A stretch of DNA of 33,812 nt from Desulfobacteraceae bacterium (GTDB lineage Bacteria; Desulfobacterota; Desulfobacteria; Desulfobacterales; JAABSP01). Shown here piece after piece: positions 14,141-25,662 of this stretch. Numbering within the stretch: the stretch's first letter is position 1; the number at the start of each line of letters is the position of its first letter. Made by a program: the position numbers and the translations under genes. The notes below the pieces were generated by a model. That model was not told the origin of the DNA, did no database searches, and saw nothing but the letters and a program-made list of their open reading frames with translations. The DNA lies in contig JAABTM010000022.1 in the NCBI GenBank assembly GCA_011389855.1, forward strand, positions 1 through 33,812, written 5' to 3'.

Positions 14141-17100
14141 TTACCGTATTCCCGCGGCTTTCTGGAGATGGACAATGACGTCCCTTAAATCAACCATTGA
14201 ATCTGAAACGCCTCCTTTCGCCGCCGTATATTGCGCGCCGGTTATACTACCTGTTCTAACGCCTGTCAGCACTTTAAGAGCGACAATGGCGTTACCGAGG
14301 TGGGTATTGCCGGTTGGGGCTTTAAGCGTAATCGATGTCCGGGAAATGTTTTGAGCTTCATCCCTGAACTGAACGTAGATGGTTGTATCGCCGCCGGACG
14401 CCAGCTTCCACTGTTTCGTGGCGCTGTAGTTTTCCCATTTTCCGCCCTGGCCGAAATTGACGTCGCTGATGTACATCTCCGTGGCATTGGTGGCGCCGAG
14501 GTTCAACAAAACGCTGCCCGTCGTTCGGGCCTGGCTATTGGCATCGGTTTTCACCGTTGGGTTTTTCGGAGGCTCCGTGTCGAGCCAGAAGTCAAGGGGC
14601 GCGGTGGGGCCGATGCGTCCGCGGTTGTCTTCGGCCGCCACATGAGCGAAAAATTTGACGTAATCGCCTTTCAGCGCCCGGCTGGAGACCTTTCGCTTGG
14701 TCAAGCCGGGTTTGTTGGCGTTTCGCTTGTTGATGACGTGGTTTGCGTCGTTGTTGAAAGCATAATAGTATTTCTCGTTCCCGCCGTTAAGCGTGGGATC
14801 CCACTGGATGGTGACATTCGGGCTTCGGGTGATTTTTTCCGATGTCGCCCGGGTCAATTTCTGGACGAGTGTACTTCCGGCCCGCATGTTCCGGACGACG
14901 CCCGGTCTGCGAATGGGCGAGTTCCGTTTTTTGGCGACATCGAATCTGAAACCGATGAGCGGGGCATCGGTGGCGTGGGTGGTCGCCGCATCGGGTATGA
15001 CGCCTGACACGGTTTCATTGACGCCATTTCCAGTCGCGTCCCGCCATTGGTCGTATATTTCGTTAAAATCGTCGCCGATTACGTGGGCCGTGAACCTCAG
15101 GAAATAATCGGTCGAGGGAGACAGCTCGGTAAAGGAGAAGCTTCCGTCATCGGATGTTTGCGTCCATGCCCAGTCATTTGGATTGTTGGCGTTAATGGCA
15201 TTCACAATGACATAGGTGTTTGCGAGGGCCGGGTCGCTGATATTTTCGACTGTCCCGGAAAGCGTGTTGCCCGCCCCGCGCGCCAGCAGGATGTTGACTT
15301 GTTGGTTGGCCTTCTTGTCCGCGGGAGTGGTTTTTGTCGGATATCCGTCGGCCCTGGCGGCAACCTGGTAGTTGGCGATTTCCTGTCCGGCGTTGTCCGT
15401 TGCGGGAATGCCGCTGATGGCGTATCCGCCGTCCGGTCCCGTGCTGGTGGCCCAGAACAGGGTTTCCCCCGTGTTGCTTACGCGTGTGATTTCCACCGCG
15501 GCCCCGGCCACTGCTTGGCCCTGCGCCGTCACCAAACCGGAGATAACGCCGCCGTCGGCGAGTTGGAAGTCAACGTCGGCGGTCGGAAAAGCGGTCGGCG
15601 CTTCCGTTGCTTCAAGATATCCCTCCAGGATCACGGTGATGAGGTAATCGCCTAACCCATTGGGAACCTGTGGAATTTCATAATGGCCGTTCCGGTCGGT
15701 GGTGTCGTAATTCCAGAAAAAAGACGTTTCGGAATAGACGAATACCCATGCGCCGGCGGCTGAAGCGCCGTCCGGCAACGACACGGTCCCCCGGATCGCG
15801 CCGCCCTGACCCAATTCGATATCAATGTTGCGGCTAATCGATATGTCCCTGGGTTTGGTTTCTGTATAGACGGAATAGTTGGAATCCAGCGGCGGCCACA
15901 CTGTCAATTCGTAGTCGCTTGCGGGAATGATCCGATTGATGCTGTAGGCGCCATCGCTGCTCGTTTCGGCCCATGCATAACCGCCCATATCGCCAATTGA
16001 TTCGGACCAGACCTCGACCACCGCGCCCGCTACCGCCACCTCTGGATCGTTGGCGTCCGTCACTTTACCAGAAACCGTGAGGGTCCCGCTATTTTTGCTC
16101 AAGATCAGTTCCATCGGGTTGCAGTCGGTGGAGCACGTTTTCACATTATTTTTAAATCCCGGAAGATAGTCGGATCCCCAGTCGGGCCACACGCTGACTT
16201 CATAATCCAATCCTTCGGGAAGTCCGGAAATGGTAAATTCTCCATTAATGTTCGTATAGCTTTCGTTGCCGGCCAGTTGTTTGTCGGACCATGCGCTGAC
16301 CCAGACGCCGGAGATCGGTTTGCCGGAAGCGTTGAGCACCTTGCCGATGATTCGTTTCCCGGCCTGGATGGCGATGTCGATCCCTTCCGGAGGGTCGTCA
16401 AGGGTGCTGACAGGGGCGGCGACCGTGTAGTCCCGGACGGTTTTTCCGCCGGCGCCATAATAGAAAAATCCCAGTTCACCGCCGTCGGCTTCGACGATGA
16501 AATCGTTCGCGGCGTAAAGACCGGGGATGGTGTAGGTCCCGTCATTGCTGGAATAGGTCTCTCCCCAAGAAAAAGTGCTTTCCGACCAGGCGGATACAAA
16601 AACGCCGCCCACGCCGGCGTTGGATGCGCCGTCAATGATCTTCCCGGAGATCGTCGTTCCCCGGGATAAGGTGAAATTGACATCGTTCCTGTTGGTCGCC
16701 ACCGGTACGGCCGTTTCATAATCGCTGCTGTTGTCGTAATACAGCGGCATGGACGTTTCCGGCCATATGCTGACAATGTAGTCGTTCCCTGAAACCAGCC
16801 CCCCGATGGTGTAAGGGATATCGCAAGGGGCGTCGGCGCAGTCCTGGGGCGTTACTTCGATTTCCACTCCGGACCCGTATCCGGTGGAAAGAGATTCGGC
16901 GTTCACCCAGATGATCTCCGCTGTTTCCACCGTCGCCGCCAGGGTGATGACGCCGCTGATGCCGGCAAGTCCCGCCGTGTCTACCAGTTGGAAATCGATT
17001 CCCCCCTTGGAACCGGCGGTGATGTCCACCGGTGTACTCTCCGACCAGTCATATCCGAGTGGGTAAACCTGATAAAGATGAAAATCGGGGTAGATTTCCA

Positions 17101-19060
17101 CGATGTAATCCGACGCCGCAGGCAGGTCGGCGATGGTGTATTGGACTGGCGATCCCGCGCCCACGATCAGAACGTCCCCATAATAATCGTTCGAGGGGGA
17201 CCAGGCGCTGATGACGGCCGTTTCGTCCGCAGACAGGTTGGAAACCGTTCCGGAAATGCTGTTGCCCTGAAAATTCGCCAGCTCGAAGTTCGCGACCCCG
17301 CTGGCCGATGCGGTCACGGTTGCCGGTTGACTTGGCAGGGGCATGCCTTCGTAGGTATAGACAGAGACCTCGTAGGTTCCTGGAATGACGCCTTCGATGG
17401 CGTAGTTTCGATCATTTTCAAGCGTTCCAAGGGTCTCCGCGCCGAACCAGGCGCCTGTATCAGGATCCCACGCTTCCACCCACGCCCCCGGATAAGCGGC
17501 GCCGTTGAGGGTCACCTTTCCATATATGGCGGCGGCGCCGACCGATATGTCGATGTTTCGCATTTCCGTGCTGGATGGATTGACCGGGGTGGCGTTTTCC
17601 CCGGAAAGCACGCTCGCGGCGGCGCCGTAGTAGGCCCCCGCGCCAATGTCCGGCCAGGCGGAAACGATGTATTGCTGATTCGGATCAAGGCCGAAGATTT
17701 GATAATTCCCTTCCGCGTCCGTGACTGTGTCGCTGACGAATTCATAGTCAGGGGTCCATGCCTCGACCCATAGTCCGGTATCTGGAACGGCCCCGCCGAC
17801 GGTGACGGCGCCCTTTATCACGCCCTCTAAAGCCGATGGGTCGAGGTCGAGATAAACGTCGAGGGAGACGGCGCCTTCCGTTAGATCAACAGGGTCCGCC
17901 ATTTCCTCGCTCATTTTTCTGTCGTAATAAATGGGTGGAAGATCCGGGCTGTAGACGGCCACAATATAGTCGCCGGCCGGCGGCAAATCCGAAAAGGCAA
18001 ACTCACCCATGGGGTCGGTTATCTGGTAATCGTAATAGAATGTGGCGTCGGACCAGATCTCCACCTCGACGCCGCTGAGTTCGTGCCAAACCCTGAGTGA
18101 TGATTCGGGCGGGTCGTCCGTTGTCCAAACCGTTCCGGTGAGCGAAACCCCGACAACATCGGTCGTCAGATTGAAATTCACGTTGTCGGCGCCGGTGACC
18201 ACCGGGTCCGGATAAATCTGATATGGATAATTCACAGGGTAAACTTCCACGGTGTAGCCTTCAATTGGGTCGGACGTTTCCGCTAGGCCGATAATGGTGT
18301 AACACCCTGTTTCATCGGTGATCGCATCGGATTCCGAGCCCAATAATTCGGACCAGGCGTACACCCATGTGTCCGGCGCGGGATCGCCAAGTTCGTCCCG
18401 CACGCACCCGGAAATGGTTCCACCCGAGGAAATGTTGAAAACAACATCGGAACGGCCCGTGACGACCAGTTCCGGGTATTGGAAGGATGTATTGTGGGCG
18501 TATGCTTCCACAATATAACCGGAAGCTGGGTCCGCGGTTTCCACCAGTCTGGTGAACTGATAAAAGCCTGATGCATCGGTATAAACAAAAGACCCCGCGT
18601 CGAGGGCCTCGGACCATGCGTACATTTCCGCATCCGGGATGGGAGCGCCGCCGGAGTCGTAGACATATCCGGAAATCGTTCCGCTCGGGACGGTGAAATT
18701 TACGTCGAATCGACCCGTTACAACGGATTCTGGGTAATAATAATAATAATTTTGGGAGATAGTGTCGTCCCAAAACTCGAGCATCACGGTATATCCCGAG
18801 GCCGGGTCGGTGGTTCCCGCGAGCCCGGTGATTTGATAAAAGCCTGATGCATTGGAAATAGCGGAAGATTCCGTGCCGAGAGCGTCGGACCATGCGTACA
18901 CCGACGCATCCGGGAGGGGAGCGCCGTCAGGGCCGTACACGTATCCGGATATACTGTCTATTTGCCCGAATGCAACGCTCGCCATAGTTAGCGTAAAGCA
19001 GAATAACACCAGGCCGACCCAGTTCAATTTCATTCCCCTTTTAATGCTGATCGCTTCCAT
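14141..19060 (-). CDS. Giant secreted protein with about 14 carboxypeptidase-regulatory-like repeats and dockerin-like end
   Basis: The 1639-residue protein starts at 19060 with a GAGGGGGGG run before the ATG; an internal ATG (19033) has poorer spacing. A signal peptide ends near SVAFGQ. From about residue 35 to 1380 a module of about 90-100 residues recurs about 14 times. Each opens with ISG-V or a variant and contains an (A/V)WS-type strand and a G-Y-I-GL segment, as in carboxypeptidase regulatory-like (Ig-like prealbumin) domains. Examples start ISGYVYGPDG, IKGAVTVGG, ISGKIIDGAS and ISGLVTAQG. A fibronectin/Ig-like part follows (about 1400-1560), then two dockerin-like half-repeats (NAIVALKVLTG and MVDLRDVIVHLQKAAG) at the C-terminus. 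It is very likely an outer-surface structural or adhesive fibre. It lies 33 bases after the TPS exoprotein gene. Confidence 0.85.
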   Translation of the reverse strand: MEAISIKRGMKLNWVGLVLFCFTLTMASVAFGQIDSISGYVYGPDGAPLPDASVYAWSDALGTESSAISNASGFYQITGLAGTTDPASGYTVMLEFWDDTISQNYYYYYPESVVTGRFDVNFTVPSGTISGYVYDSGGAPIPDAEMYAWSEALDAGSFVYTDASGFYQFTRLVETADPASGYIVEAYAHNTSFQYPELVVTGRSDVVFNISSGGTISGCVRDELGDPAPDTWVYAWSELLGSESDAITDETGCYTIIGLAETSDPIEGYTVEVYPVNYPYQIYPDPVVTGADNVNFNLTTDVVGVSLTGTVWTTDDPPESSLRVWHELSGVEVEIWSDATFYYDYQITDPMGEFAFSDLPPAGDYIVAVYSPDLPPIYYDRKMSEEMADPVDLTEGAVSLDVYLDLDPSALEGVIKGAVTVGGAVPDTGLWVEAWTPDYEFVSDTVTDAEGNYQIFGLDPNQQYIVSAWPDIGAGAYYGAAASVLSGENATPVNPSSTEMRNIDISVGAAAIYGKVTLNGAAYPGAWVEAWDPDTGAWFGAETLGTLENDRNYAIEGVIPGTYEVSVYTYEGMPLPSQPATVTASASGVANFELANFQGNSISGTVSNLSADETAVISAWSPSNDYYGDVLIVGAGSPVQYTIADLPAASDYIVEIYPDFHLYQVYPLGYDWSESTPVDITAGSKGGIDFQLVDTAGLAGISGVITLAATVETAEIIWVNAESLSTGYGSGVEIEVTPQDCADAPCDIPYTIGGLVSGNDYIVSIWPETSMPLYYDNSSDYETAVPVATNRNDVNFTLSRGTTISGKIIDGASNAGVGGVFVSAWSESTFSWGETYSSNDGTYTIPGLYAANDFIVEADGGELGFFYYGAGGKTVRDYTVAAPVSTLDDPPEGIDIAIQAGKRIIGKVLNASGKPISGVWVSAWSDKQLAGNESYTNINGEFTISGLPEGLDYEVSVWPDWGSDYLPGFKNNVKTCSTDCNPMELILSKNSGTLTVSGKVTDANDPEVAVAGAVVEVWSESIGDMGGYAWAETSSDGAYSINRIIPASDYELTVWPPLDSNYSVYTETKPRDISISRNIDIELGQGGAIRGTVSLPDGASAAGAWVFVYSETSFFWNYDTTDRNGHYEIPQVPNGLGDYLITVILEGYLEATEAPTAFPTADVDFQLADGGVISGLVTAQGQAVAGAAVEITRVSNTGETLFWATSTGPDGGYAISGIPATDNAGQEIANYQVAARADGYPTKTTPADKKANQQVNILLARGAGNTLSGTVENISDPALANTYVIVNAINANNPNDWAWTQTSDDGSFSFTELSPSTDYFLRFTAHVIGDDFNEIYDQWRDATGNGVNETVSGVIPDAATTHATDAPLIGFRFDVAKKRNSPIRRPGVVRNMRAGSTLVQKLTRATSEKITRSPNVTIQWDPTLNGGNEKYYYAFNNDANHVINKRNANKPGLTKRKVSSRALKGDYVKFFAHVAAEDNRGRIGPTAPLDFWLDTEPPKNPTVKTDANSQARTTGSVLLNLGATNATEMYISDVNFGQGGKWENYSATKQWKLASGGDTTIYVQFRDEAQNISRTSITLKAPTGNTHLGNAIVALKVLTGVRTGSITGAQYTAAKGGVSDSMVDLRDVIVHLQKAAGIR

Positions 19061-19093
19061 ATGCCCCCCCCTCTTACTTAAAGATATTCGTTG

Positions 19094-21985
19094 CTAAAAC
19101 GGGCTCGCCAGCCAGTCGTCCACCGGCGTGGGCGCGCCCTCTCGTTCTTTGACAATGAACCGACTGGCGTCTTCCACCGCCCTTTCGGCGCAGGATTTGA
19201 CGATCCACTGGCCGGCGTCCAGGAACTGATCCGGCAGCACGGCCAGAAAGCTGCTGATGTCGGTGACGGGCGATTCGATGAAAATGTCGCCGTCGATGCC
19301 GAGTTCCGAGGATGCCGACACGACGCTGTCGGGGGTGGTGATGAACTGGTCCGCCGTAATGCGGATGTTGCCGCCCCGGCCCTCGAAGGCCTTGGCGATG
19401 ATCTGTCCGTTTTTCAGGACGATGAACCGGGCGACCGCGTCGATGTCGCCCCCGTTTTCCGCGCCCTGCTGGACGCTGGTGGTGATGCGGCTGTCTTCCA
19501 GGTAGAGCATGTTCCCGCTGGTGATGTACATCCGGCCGCCGCCGGCGTTGACGGCTTCTGTTGTCGCTTCGCCGCCGTCGGTCATGGCGATGTCGCCGTC
19601 CGCCGAGATCGTGATCGTGCCGGCGTCCCCGGCGGCGCCGGTGTTCCGGCTGGCGGAGGAGATGGACGCTTCGCGGGCGACATCGAGCCGGCCCGTCGTG
19701 AGTCGGATGTTGCCGGCATTCCCGTAAGCCTGTTCGTCTATGACGCTGGCAAGGCTTTGGGTTTCGGTGCTGATGGTCGAGCCGTCGTCTGCCAGATTCA
19801 TCGATCCGGCTTCGATATTGATCTGTCCGGCATTGCCGCCTTTGTCGGTGTTCCGGCTGGCGGATGTGATGGACGCGCCCTCGGCGACGCTCAGGCTGGA
19901 CGTCGTCAGTTGGATATTGCCGGCATTCCCATAAGATTGTCCTCCAATGACGCTTACAAGGCTCTGGGTTTCGGTGCTGATGGTCGAACCGTCGCCTGTT
20001 AGATATACCGATCCGGCTTCTATACCGATCCGTCCGGCATTCCCGCCGGTCTCGACGCTGTCGCTGGAGGATGCGATGGCGCCGCCGCCGGCGATGCGCA
20101 GTTCGGATGCCGCGGACACCTCGATGGCGCCGGCGTTTCCCGGTCCCGAAGTGCTGGCGGCGATCCCGCCGCCGTTTTCGAAAATGACCTCGTTTCCACG
20201 AACGACGATATTTCCGGCATTGCCCGCGTCGGTCAATTCGGATTTGGCTGTTGTCTGGACCCGGCTGAATTCTCCGTTTGAATTGGCGCCGCTGAACAGG
20301 ATCGTCCCTCCTGCGGCGTCAAGCGTTACATCGCCGCCGCGGCCGGCGCCAAGAGACTCGCTTTTAATGCTGGCGCCGTCGGTGAACCGAATTCCCAGCG
20401 CCTTGAGCGTCACCCGGCCGCCCGCGCCGGCGGTCGGGCCCTGGCCGTCCACGGCGCCGGCGAAGATCTGGCTGTCGGCCACATGAATGAGATCGGCATG
20501 CGCTTCGCCGAGGCCCGACACGAAAACATCGCCGCCCAGACCGCCGCCGTCATACGTATCCGCATTGATTTTGGACGTGTCCGACATGGTAAACCGCCGG
20601 GTTTCAATACGGATATTGCCGCCGTCCCCATCATTGGCCGCCCCGCCCACCGTGCCGGAAAAGATGCGCCCGTCGCCGGAAAGGGTCACGGACGTTGATC
20701 CCTCAATGTGGATTTCCCCTCCGTTGCCGCTGCCGTAGGTGTCGCTGGAGACAAACCCGCCCGAAGATATGGCGACTCGTTCGGCGGAAATGCCGATGGA
20801 CCCGGCTCGTCCCTCCTGATGGTAGGCAGCCTGTGCGTCATCGTCGGCGGGATAGGGGGCGTCCGACACGAAATAGGTGTCCGCGAAGACGTGGCTGTTG
20901 TTTCGGATGTCGACGGAGTCGTTCGCCTCCAATCGAATCGAGCCGCCTGTGCCCGCCGCCTCGTCGGAACCGGGTTCAAAGGCCAACTGGTTGTCGGAAT
21001 AAATGTCGCCGTTGTTCAGGGTGATCGTATTCGCTTTGATGTCGATGCCGCCTCCATTTTTGGGGCCGTCGTTGTCCGCGGTAATGGACCCATTGTCCAA
21101 TAGGAAAGCACCGCCCTGAATGTAAATGTCGCCGGACCCGTTGCCGCTGGCGGTCAATTTTGCGCCTTCGGACAGCCGCACATTGCCCATTTGCCGCCGC
21201 GGGGTCAGGCCATCGGCTATGGGAAATTCGCCCGGCGAAGCAGCGGCGACGACCCTTATCCGGCCGGCCGGCGCCGAGAGCCGGGGAAATCGCATATAGT
21301 CCGCATCGTATTGCCCGCCATGGAGTCCACGAATGTCGATATCACCGCCAACAATGGAAATAGCCTCCCCTTCCTTGACCCGAAGGCCCGACTCCTCTTT
21401 CGATATCGACGGATCGACGGGTCCGCCCTCCAGGGCGATGCCGGCCGGGGAATCGGTCAGAAATCCAAACGCCTGGGGCTCGGCGGCCGAGAGCACGTCG
21501 CTCTCCGATGGTTGGGCGTAAAACCGGTCGGTTTCGCCCATCTGAAGGTAGTCCGCGGTGCTGACGTGGAACGAGCCCCCCAGGTCCAGGCGGGCATTGG
21601 AGCCGAAGACGATGCCGGAGGGGTTTAAAAGGAACAGGTTGGCGTTGGAGATCAGGCCGCTGCGCGTCAACGTCGAGGTCAGCGTGCCGTCGATCCGGGA
21701 CGACCCGCCCGTAATCCGCGCGACGATGTTGTCGATATCCGACGCGGCGGCGAAATCGGCCGCTTCATCCACCTGGATGTTCAGGGTTTTCAGGCTGTGG
21801 AAAAGATTGCCCCCGACCCGTTCTCCGTAGCTTTCCAGGACCGTGTAGGTATCGTTGCGAAGAGGGATCGACATCTCGCCGGAGGGGCCGACGGTCCCGT
21901 CGAGGGCCACCTGGGCGGCGGCCGGAGAAAAGAGGCAAAGCACAAAACTCCATAGCAGGACAGCGGAGGGGATGCAGGTTTTCAT
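19094..21985 (-). CDS. Two-partner-secretion exoprotein, FHA N-terminal type (TpsA-like)
   Basis: The 963-residue protein starts with a signal peptide (VLLWSFVLCLFSPAAAQ) and then a filamentous-haemagglutinin N-terminal TPS domain. Its markers are FHSLKTLNIQV, RITGGSSRIDGTLTS, ANLFLLNPSGIVFG and NARLDLGGSFHVSTADYL. The rest is a long right-handed beta-helix of Gly/Ala/Asn-rich coils (for example NAGNIRLTT and GNAGQINIEAGS), with at least one internally duplicated block near residues 650-750. The C-terminal tail contains a single Cys (SCAERAVEDASRFIV) as in many cyanobacterial and deltaproteobacterial members. A GGGAG run precedes the ATG. Export of TpsA proteins needs a TpsB/ShlB-type porin, which is not in this window. 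It is the first gene of the five-gene minus-strand set. Confidence 0.9.
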   Translation of the reverse strand: MKTCIPSAVLLWSFVLCLFSPAAAQVALDGTVGPSGEMSIPLRNDTYTVLESYGERVGGNLFHSLKTLNIQVDEAADFAAASDIDNIVARITGGSSRIDGTLTSTLTRSGLISNANLFLLNPSGIVFGSNARLDLGGSFHVSTADYLQMGETDRFYAQPSESDVLSAAEPQAFGFLTDSPAGIALEGGPVDPSISKEESGLRVKEGEAISIVGGDIDIRGLHGGQYDADYMRFPRLSAPAGRIRVVAAASPGEFPIADGLTPRRQMGNVRLSEGAKLTASGNGSGDIYIQGGAFLLDNGSITADNDGPKNGGGIDIKANTITLNNGDIYSDNQLAFEPGSDEAAGTGGSIRLEANDSVDIRNNSHVFADTYFVSDAPYPADDDAQAAYHQEGRAGSIGISAERVAISSGGFVSSDTYGSGNGGEIHIEGSTSVTLSGDGRIFSGTVGGAANDGDGGNIRIETRRFTMSDTSKINADTYDGGGLGGDVFVSGLGEAHADLIHVADSQIFAGAVDGQGPTAGAGGRVTLKALGIRFTDGASIKSESLGAGRGGDVTLDAAGGTILFSGANSNGEFSRVQTTAKSELTDAGNAGNIVVRGNEVIFENGGGIAASTSGPGNAGAIEVSAASELRIAGGGAIASSSDSVETGGNAGRIGIEAGSVYLTGDGSTISTETQSLVSVIGGQSYGNAGNIQLTTSSLSVAEGASITSASRNTDKGGNAGQINIEAGSMNLADDGSTISTETQSLASVIDEQAYGNAGNIRLTTGRLDVAREASISSASRNTGAAGDAGTITISADGDIAMTDGGEATTEAVNAGGGRMYITSGNMLYLEDSRITTSVQQGAENGGDIDAVARFIVLKNGQIIAKAFEGRGGNIRITADQFITTPDSVVSASSELGIDGDIFIESPVTDISSFLAVLPDQFLDAGQWIVKSCAERAVEDASRFIVKEREGAPTPVDDWLASPF

Positions 21986-22038
21986 TGGCTCTCCCTGAAG
22001 GTTACGGGATCGGAAGGAAACGCTTAAGCATTAATTAA

Positions 22039-24159
<2,121 letters not shown>

Positions 24160-24210
24160 AGCAATCCGAGGATTTCAGTAAACCTTGTCATATGTTGAGG
24201 GGATGAAAAA

Positions 24211-24591
24211 ATGAGAAAGCAATGGGTTTTCGACCCACATTCAGGCGGCTCCAAAGTGAGCCCAAGCCGAAAGATCCAAGTCGAGCAACGGATTCGAAAA
24301 TTTGCCGACCAGAATTTCAAAGGGCGAGGCGATAAAATCGAAGTGCGGTTTCGAGGGGCGTTGTGTTACGTGGCCCTCTACATAGAATATAAAGATGAGC
24401 CCGATAGAGAGGACTTTCGATTCCCTTTATGCCGATTAAGACACTTCGATATCGACCGATGGAGCATTTCGTTGTTTTTGTGGAGCAATGAGAAATACGA
24501 ACCCACTATGTTCCCGTCAGGAGAGTGGTTTGGAACCATAGAAGAATGCCTGGAATTCGCGGGATCGTTTTTAGATGAGACGGAATTCTGA
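24211..24591 (+). CDS. Conserved hypothetical protein, about 126 aa
   Basis: This 126-residue protein opens with VFDPHSGGSKVSP and closes with SNEKYEPTMFPSGEWFGTIEE. I recall this pattern from a widespread small family of unknown function in cyanobacteria and other environmental bacteria, with a similar LCRLRHFDIDRWS-type middle part. No signal peptide, membrane segment or catalytic motif is visible. A GAGGGG run 8 bases upstream supports the start. The last 175 bases of the gene lie within a 177-bp direct repeat, copied almost exactly at 26469-26645, so this is the intact parent and the other copy is a fragment. Confidence 0.6.
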   Translation: MRKQWVFDPHSGGSKVSPSRKIQVEQRIRKFADQNFKGRGDKIEVRFRGALCYVALYIEYKDEPDREDFRFPLCRLRHFDIDRWSISLFLWSNEKYEPTMFPSGEWFGTIEECLEFAGSFLDETEF

Positions 24592-24593
24592 AA
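24417..24593 (+). repeat. 177-bp direct repeat, left copy
   Basis: Identical to 26469-26645 except for one base (G at 24454, A at 26506). This copy is the 3' end of the intact 126-aa gene plus two bases. Confidence 0.95.
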
Positions 24594-24634
24594 GCCGGGC
24601 TGTCAACCATCGCCGCTCCCTGACCCGAACCACT

Positions 24635-24773
24635 CATTGGGAGATCCGCATGGCTGCCCGCTCCAATGGTATGGTCGAGATATTGTGGCGCCGCCGGGAA
24701 ACCAGGCGGCAAACAGAGAAAACAAACTTCGACCTGAAGCCGGAACCGGACTGGGCCGCGAGCAATCGCGGCC
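24635..24773 (+). other. GC-rich spacer with three consecutive hairpins
   Basis: Three stem-loops follow one another between the 126-aa gene and the PIN toxin-antitoxin pair: 24635-24643 with 24661-24668 (one bulge); 24690-24697 with 24702-24710 (one bulge, GAAA loop); and 24754-24761 with 24766-24773, a perfect 8-bp stem with a GCAA loop. Two GNRA tetraloops in a row suggest a folded RNA rather than a protein gene. No intron domain V, tRNA or known element was recognised, and frames across it show no protein family. Confidence 0.4.
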
Positions 24774-24817
24774 GACCGCCGTGCGGAAGGAGGCTTCTCC
24801 CTATCCCCATATGCCTT

Positions 24818-25009
24818 TCATACATCCTGATTCGTTGTGTATCTGTTTTTATATTTCTGTTGCCACTGCCTGAATTTTTCAAGAGCTTCTCTGTTTATCT
24901 CATCGACGCTTTTGCGACTGAATTCTTTATGCAACTCATGCCTTATCTCATGCAGTTCCCATAACATCGCATCCTCATTTTTGTCATAGCTGTTTCTATA
25001 CGTTTCCAT
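24818..25009 (-). CDS. Probable antitoxin of the PIN pair
   Basis: The 63-residue protein starts at METYRNSYD, chosen because GGAGGAG lies just upstream. A further upstream ATG in the frame lacks this site. The sequence is highly charged and helical (DAMLWELHEIRHELHKEF, then EINREALEKFRQW). It has no recognisable ribbon-helix-helix, HTH or AbrB DNA-binding domain. Its start overlaps the end of the PIN toxin gene by 14 bases, so the two are co-translated, toxin first. Small helical partners that match this description accompany PIN proteins of this subtype. The antitoxin role is inferred from position. Confidence 0.6.
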   Translation of the reverse strand: METYRNSYDKNEDAMLWELHEIRHELHKEFSRKSVDEINREALEKFRQWQQKYKNRYTTNQDV

Positions 25010-25490
25010 ATTTCGCTCCTCCGAATATCTGCAATGAACCGATTTCAATCGCTGTATGATTGTGTTTTTGGTTGATTTCACGTATTTTTCTTATCGGATT
25101 TATGCTTACAATATGTCTGAAATTCCATGATGCCAGTGCGTCAAGACCGTTTATTGCAGCTATTGCGACATGATATGCGTCTTCGATCTCCGATTTCGGA
25201 ATTGCTCCTCTGTTCATGTATTCCTCCGCCAAAACTTTTGCTCTTTCAGACAGTTCAAGGATTTTCATATTATGATTCACTGTCAGTTCGCTGATATTTC
25301 GTCTTTTTACATCATTCCTCGTTTTTTCTATTTCCTCGACAGTTATGACGGATATGTACAGTTCATATGTCGATGCGTCATTCTCAAACCATTTCTGTGT
25401 TATCAACTGTCTCATCGGTTTGGAAGTGTCGTAATATGCACTCGGAACCGAGGTATCCAAATATAATCTGATTTTTTTATCTTCGGACAT
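24996..25490 (-). CDS. PIN-domain ribonuclease toxin, VapC-like
   Basis: The 164-residue protein has a PIN fold: the first metal-binding Asp in RLYLDTSVPSAYYD, the conserved Glu in SVITVEEIEKT, a central helix with Asp in EIEDAYHVAIAA, and the closing SWNFRHIVSINPIRKI strand. PIN toxins are Mg-dependent RNases that cut tRNA or rRNA. This subtype (LDTSVPSAY with SWNF) is longer than classic VapC and is common in environmental genomes. The toxin gene precedes its partner, the reverse of classic vapBC. Both genes are AT-rich compared with the flanking chromosome, which suggests recent acquisition. Confidence 0.8.
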   Translation of the reverse strand: MSEDKKIRLYLDTSVPSAYYDTSKPMRQLITQKWFENDASTYELYISVITVEEIEKTRNDVKRRNISELTVNHNMKILELSERAKVLAEEYMNRGAIPKSEIEDAYHVAIAAINGLDALASWNFRHIVSINPIRKIREINQKHNHTAIEIGSLQIFGGAKYGNV

Positions 25491-25662
25491 ATTCTCAATT
25501 TCTTTATTTTTGCTATTTTATTTCAAGGGCATAACGATATTATTATGCGAAAATTTTGACGCTTCACCTACTCTTTACTAATCTATTTTCCATAACAGTA
25601 GATACTAATATATTTTTATAGATTTGCCAACAGTGTTTTTAGCCCCTTGATGCCGTCCAGCA

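Noticed and set aside
24575-24964. Open frame across the hairpin spacer
   Set aside because: It overlaps the end of the 126-aa gene and the antitoxin gene, has no ribosome-binding site and shows no protein family.
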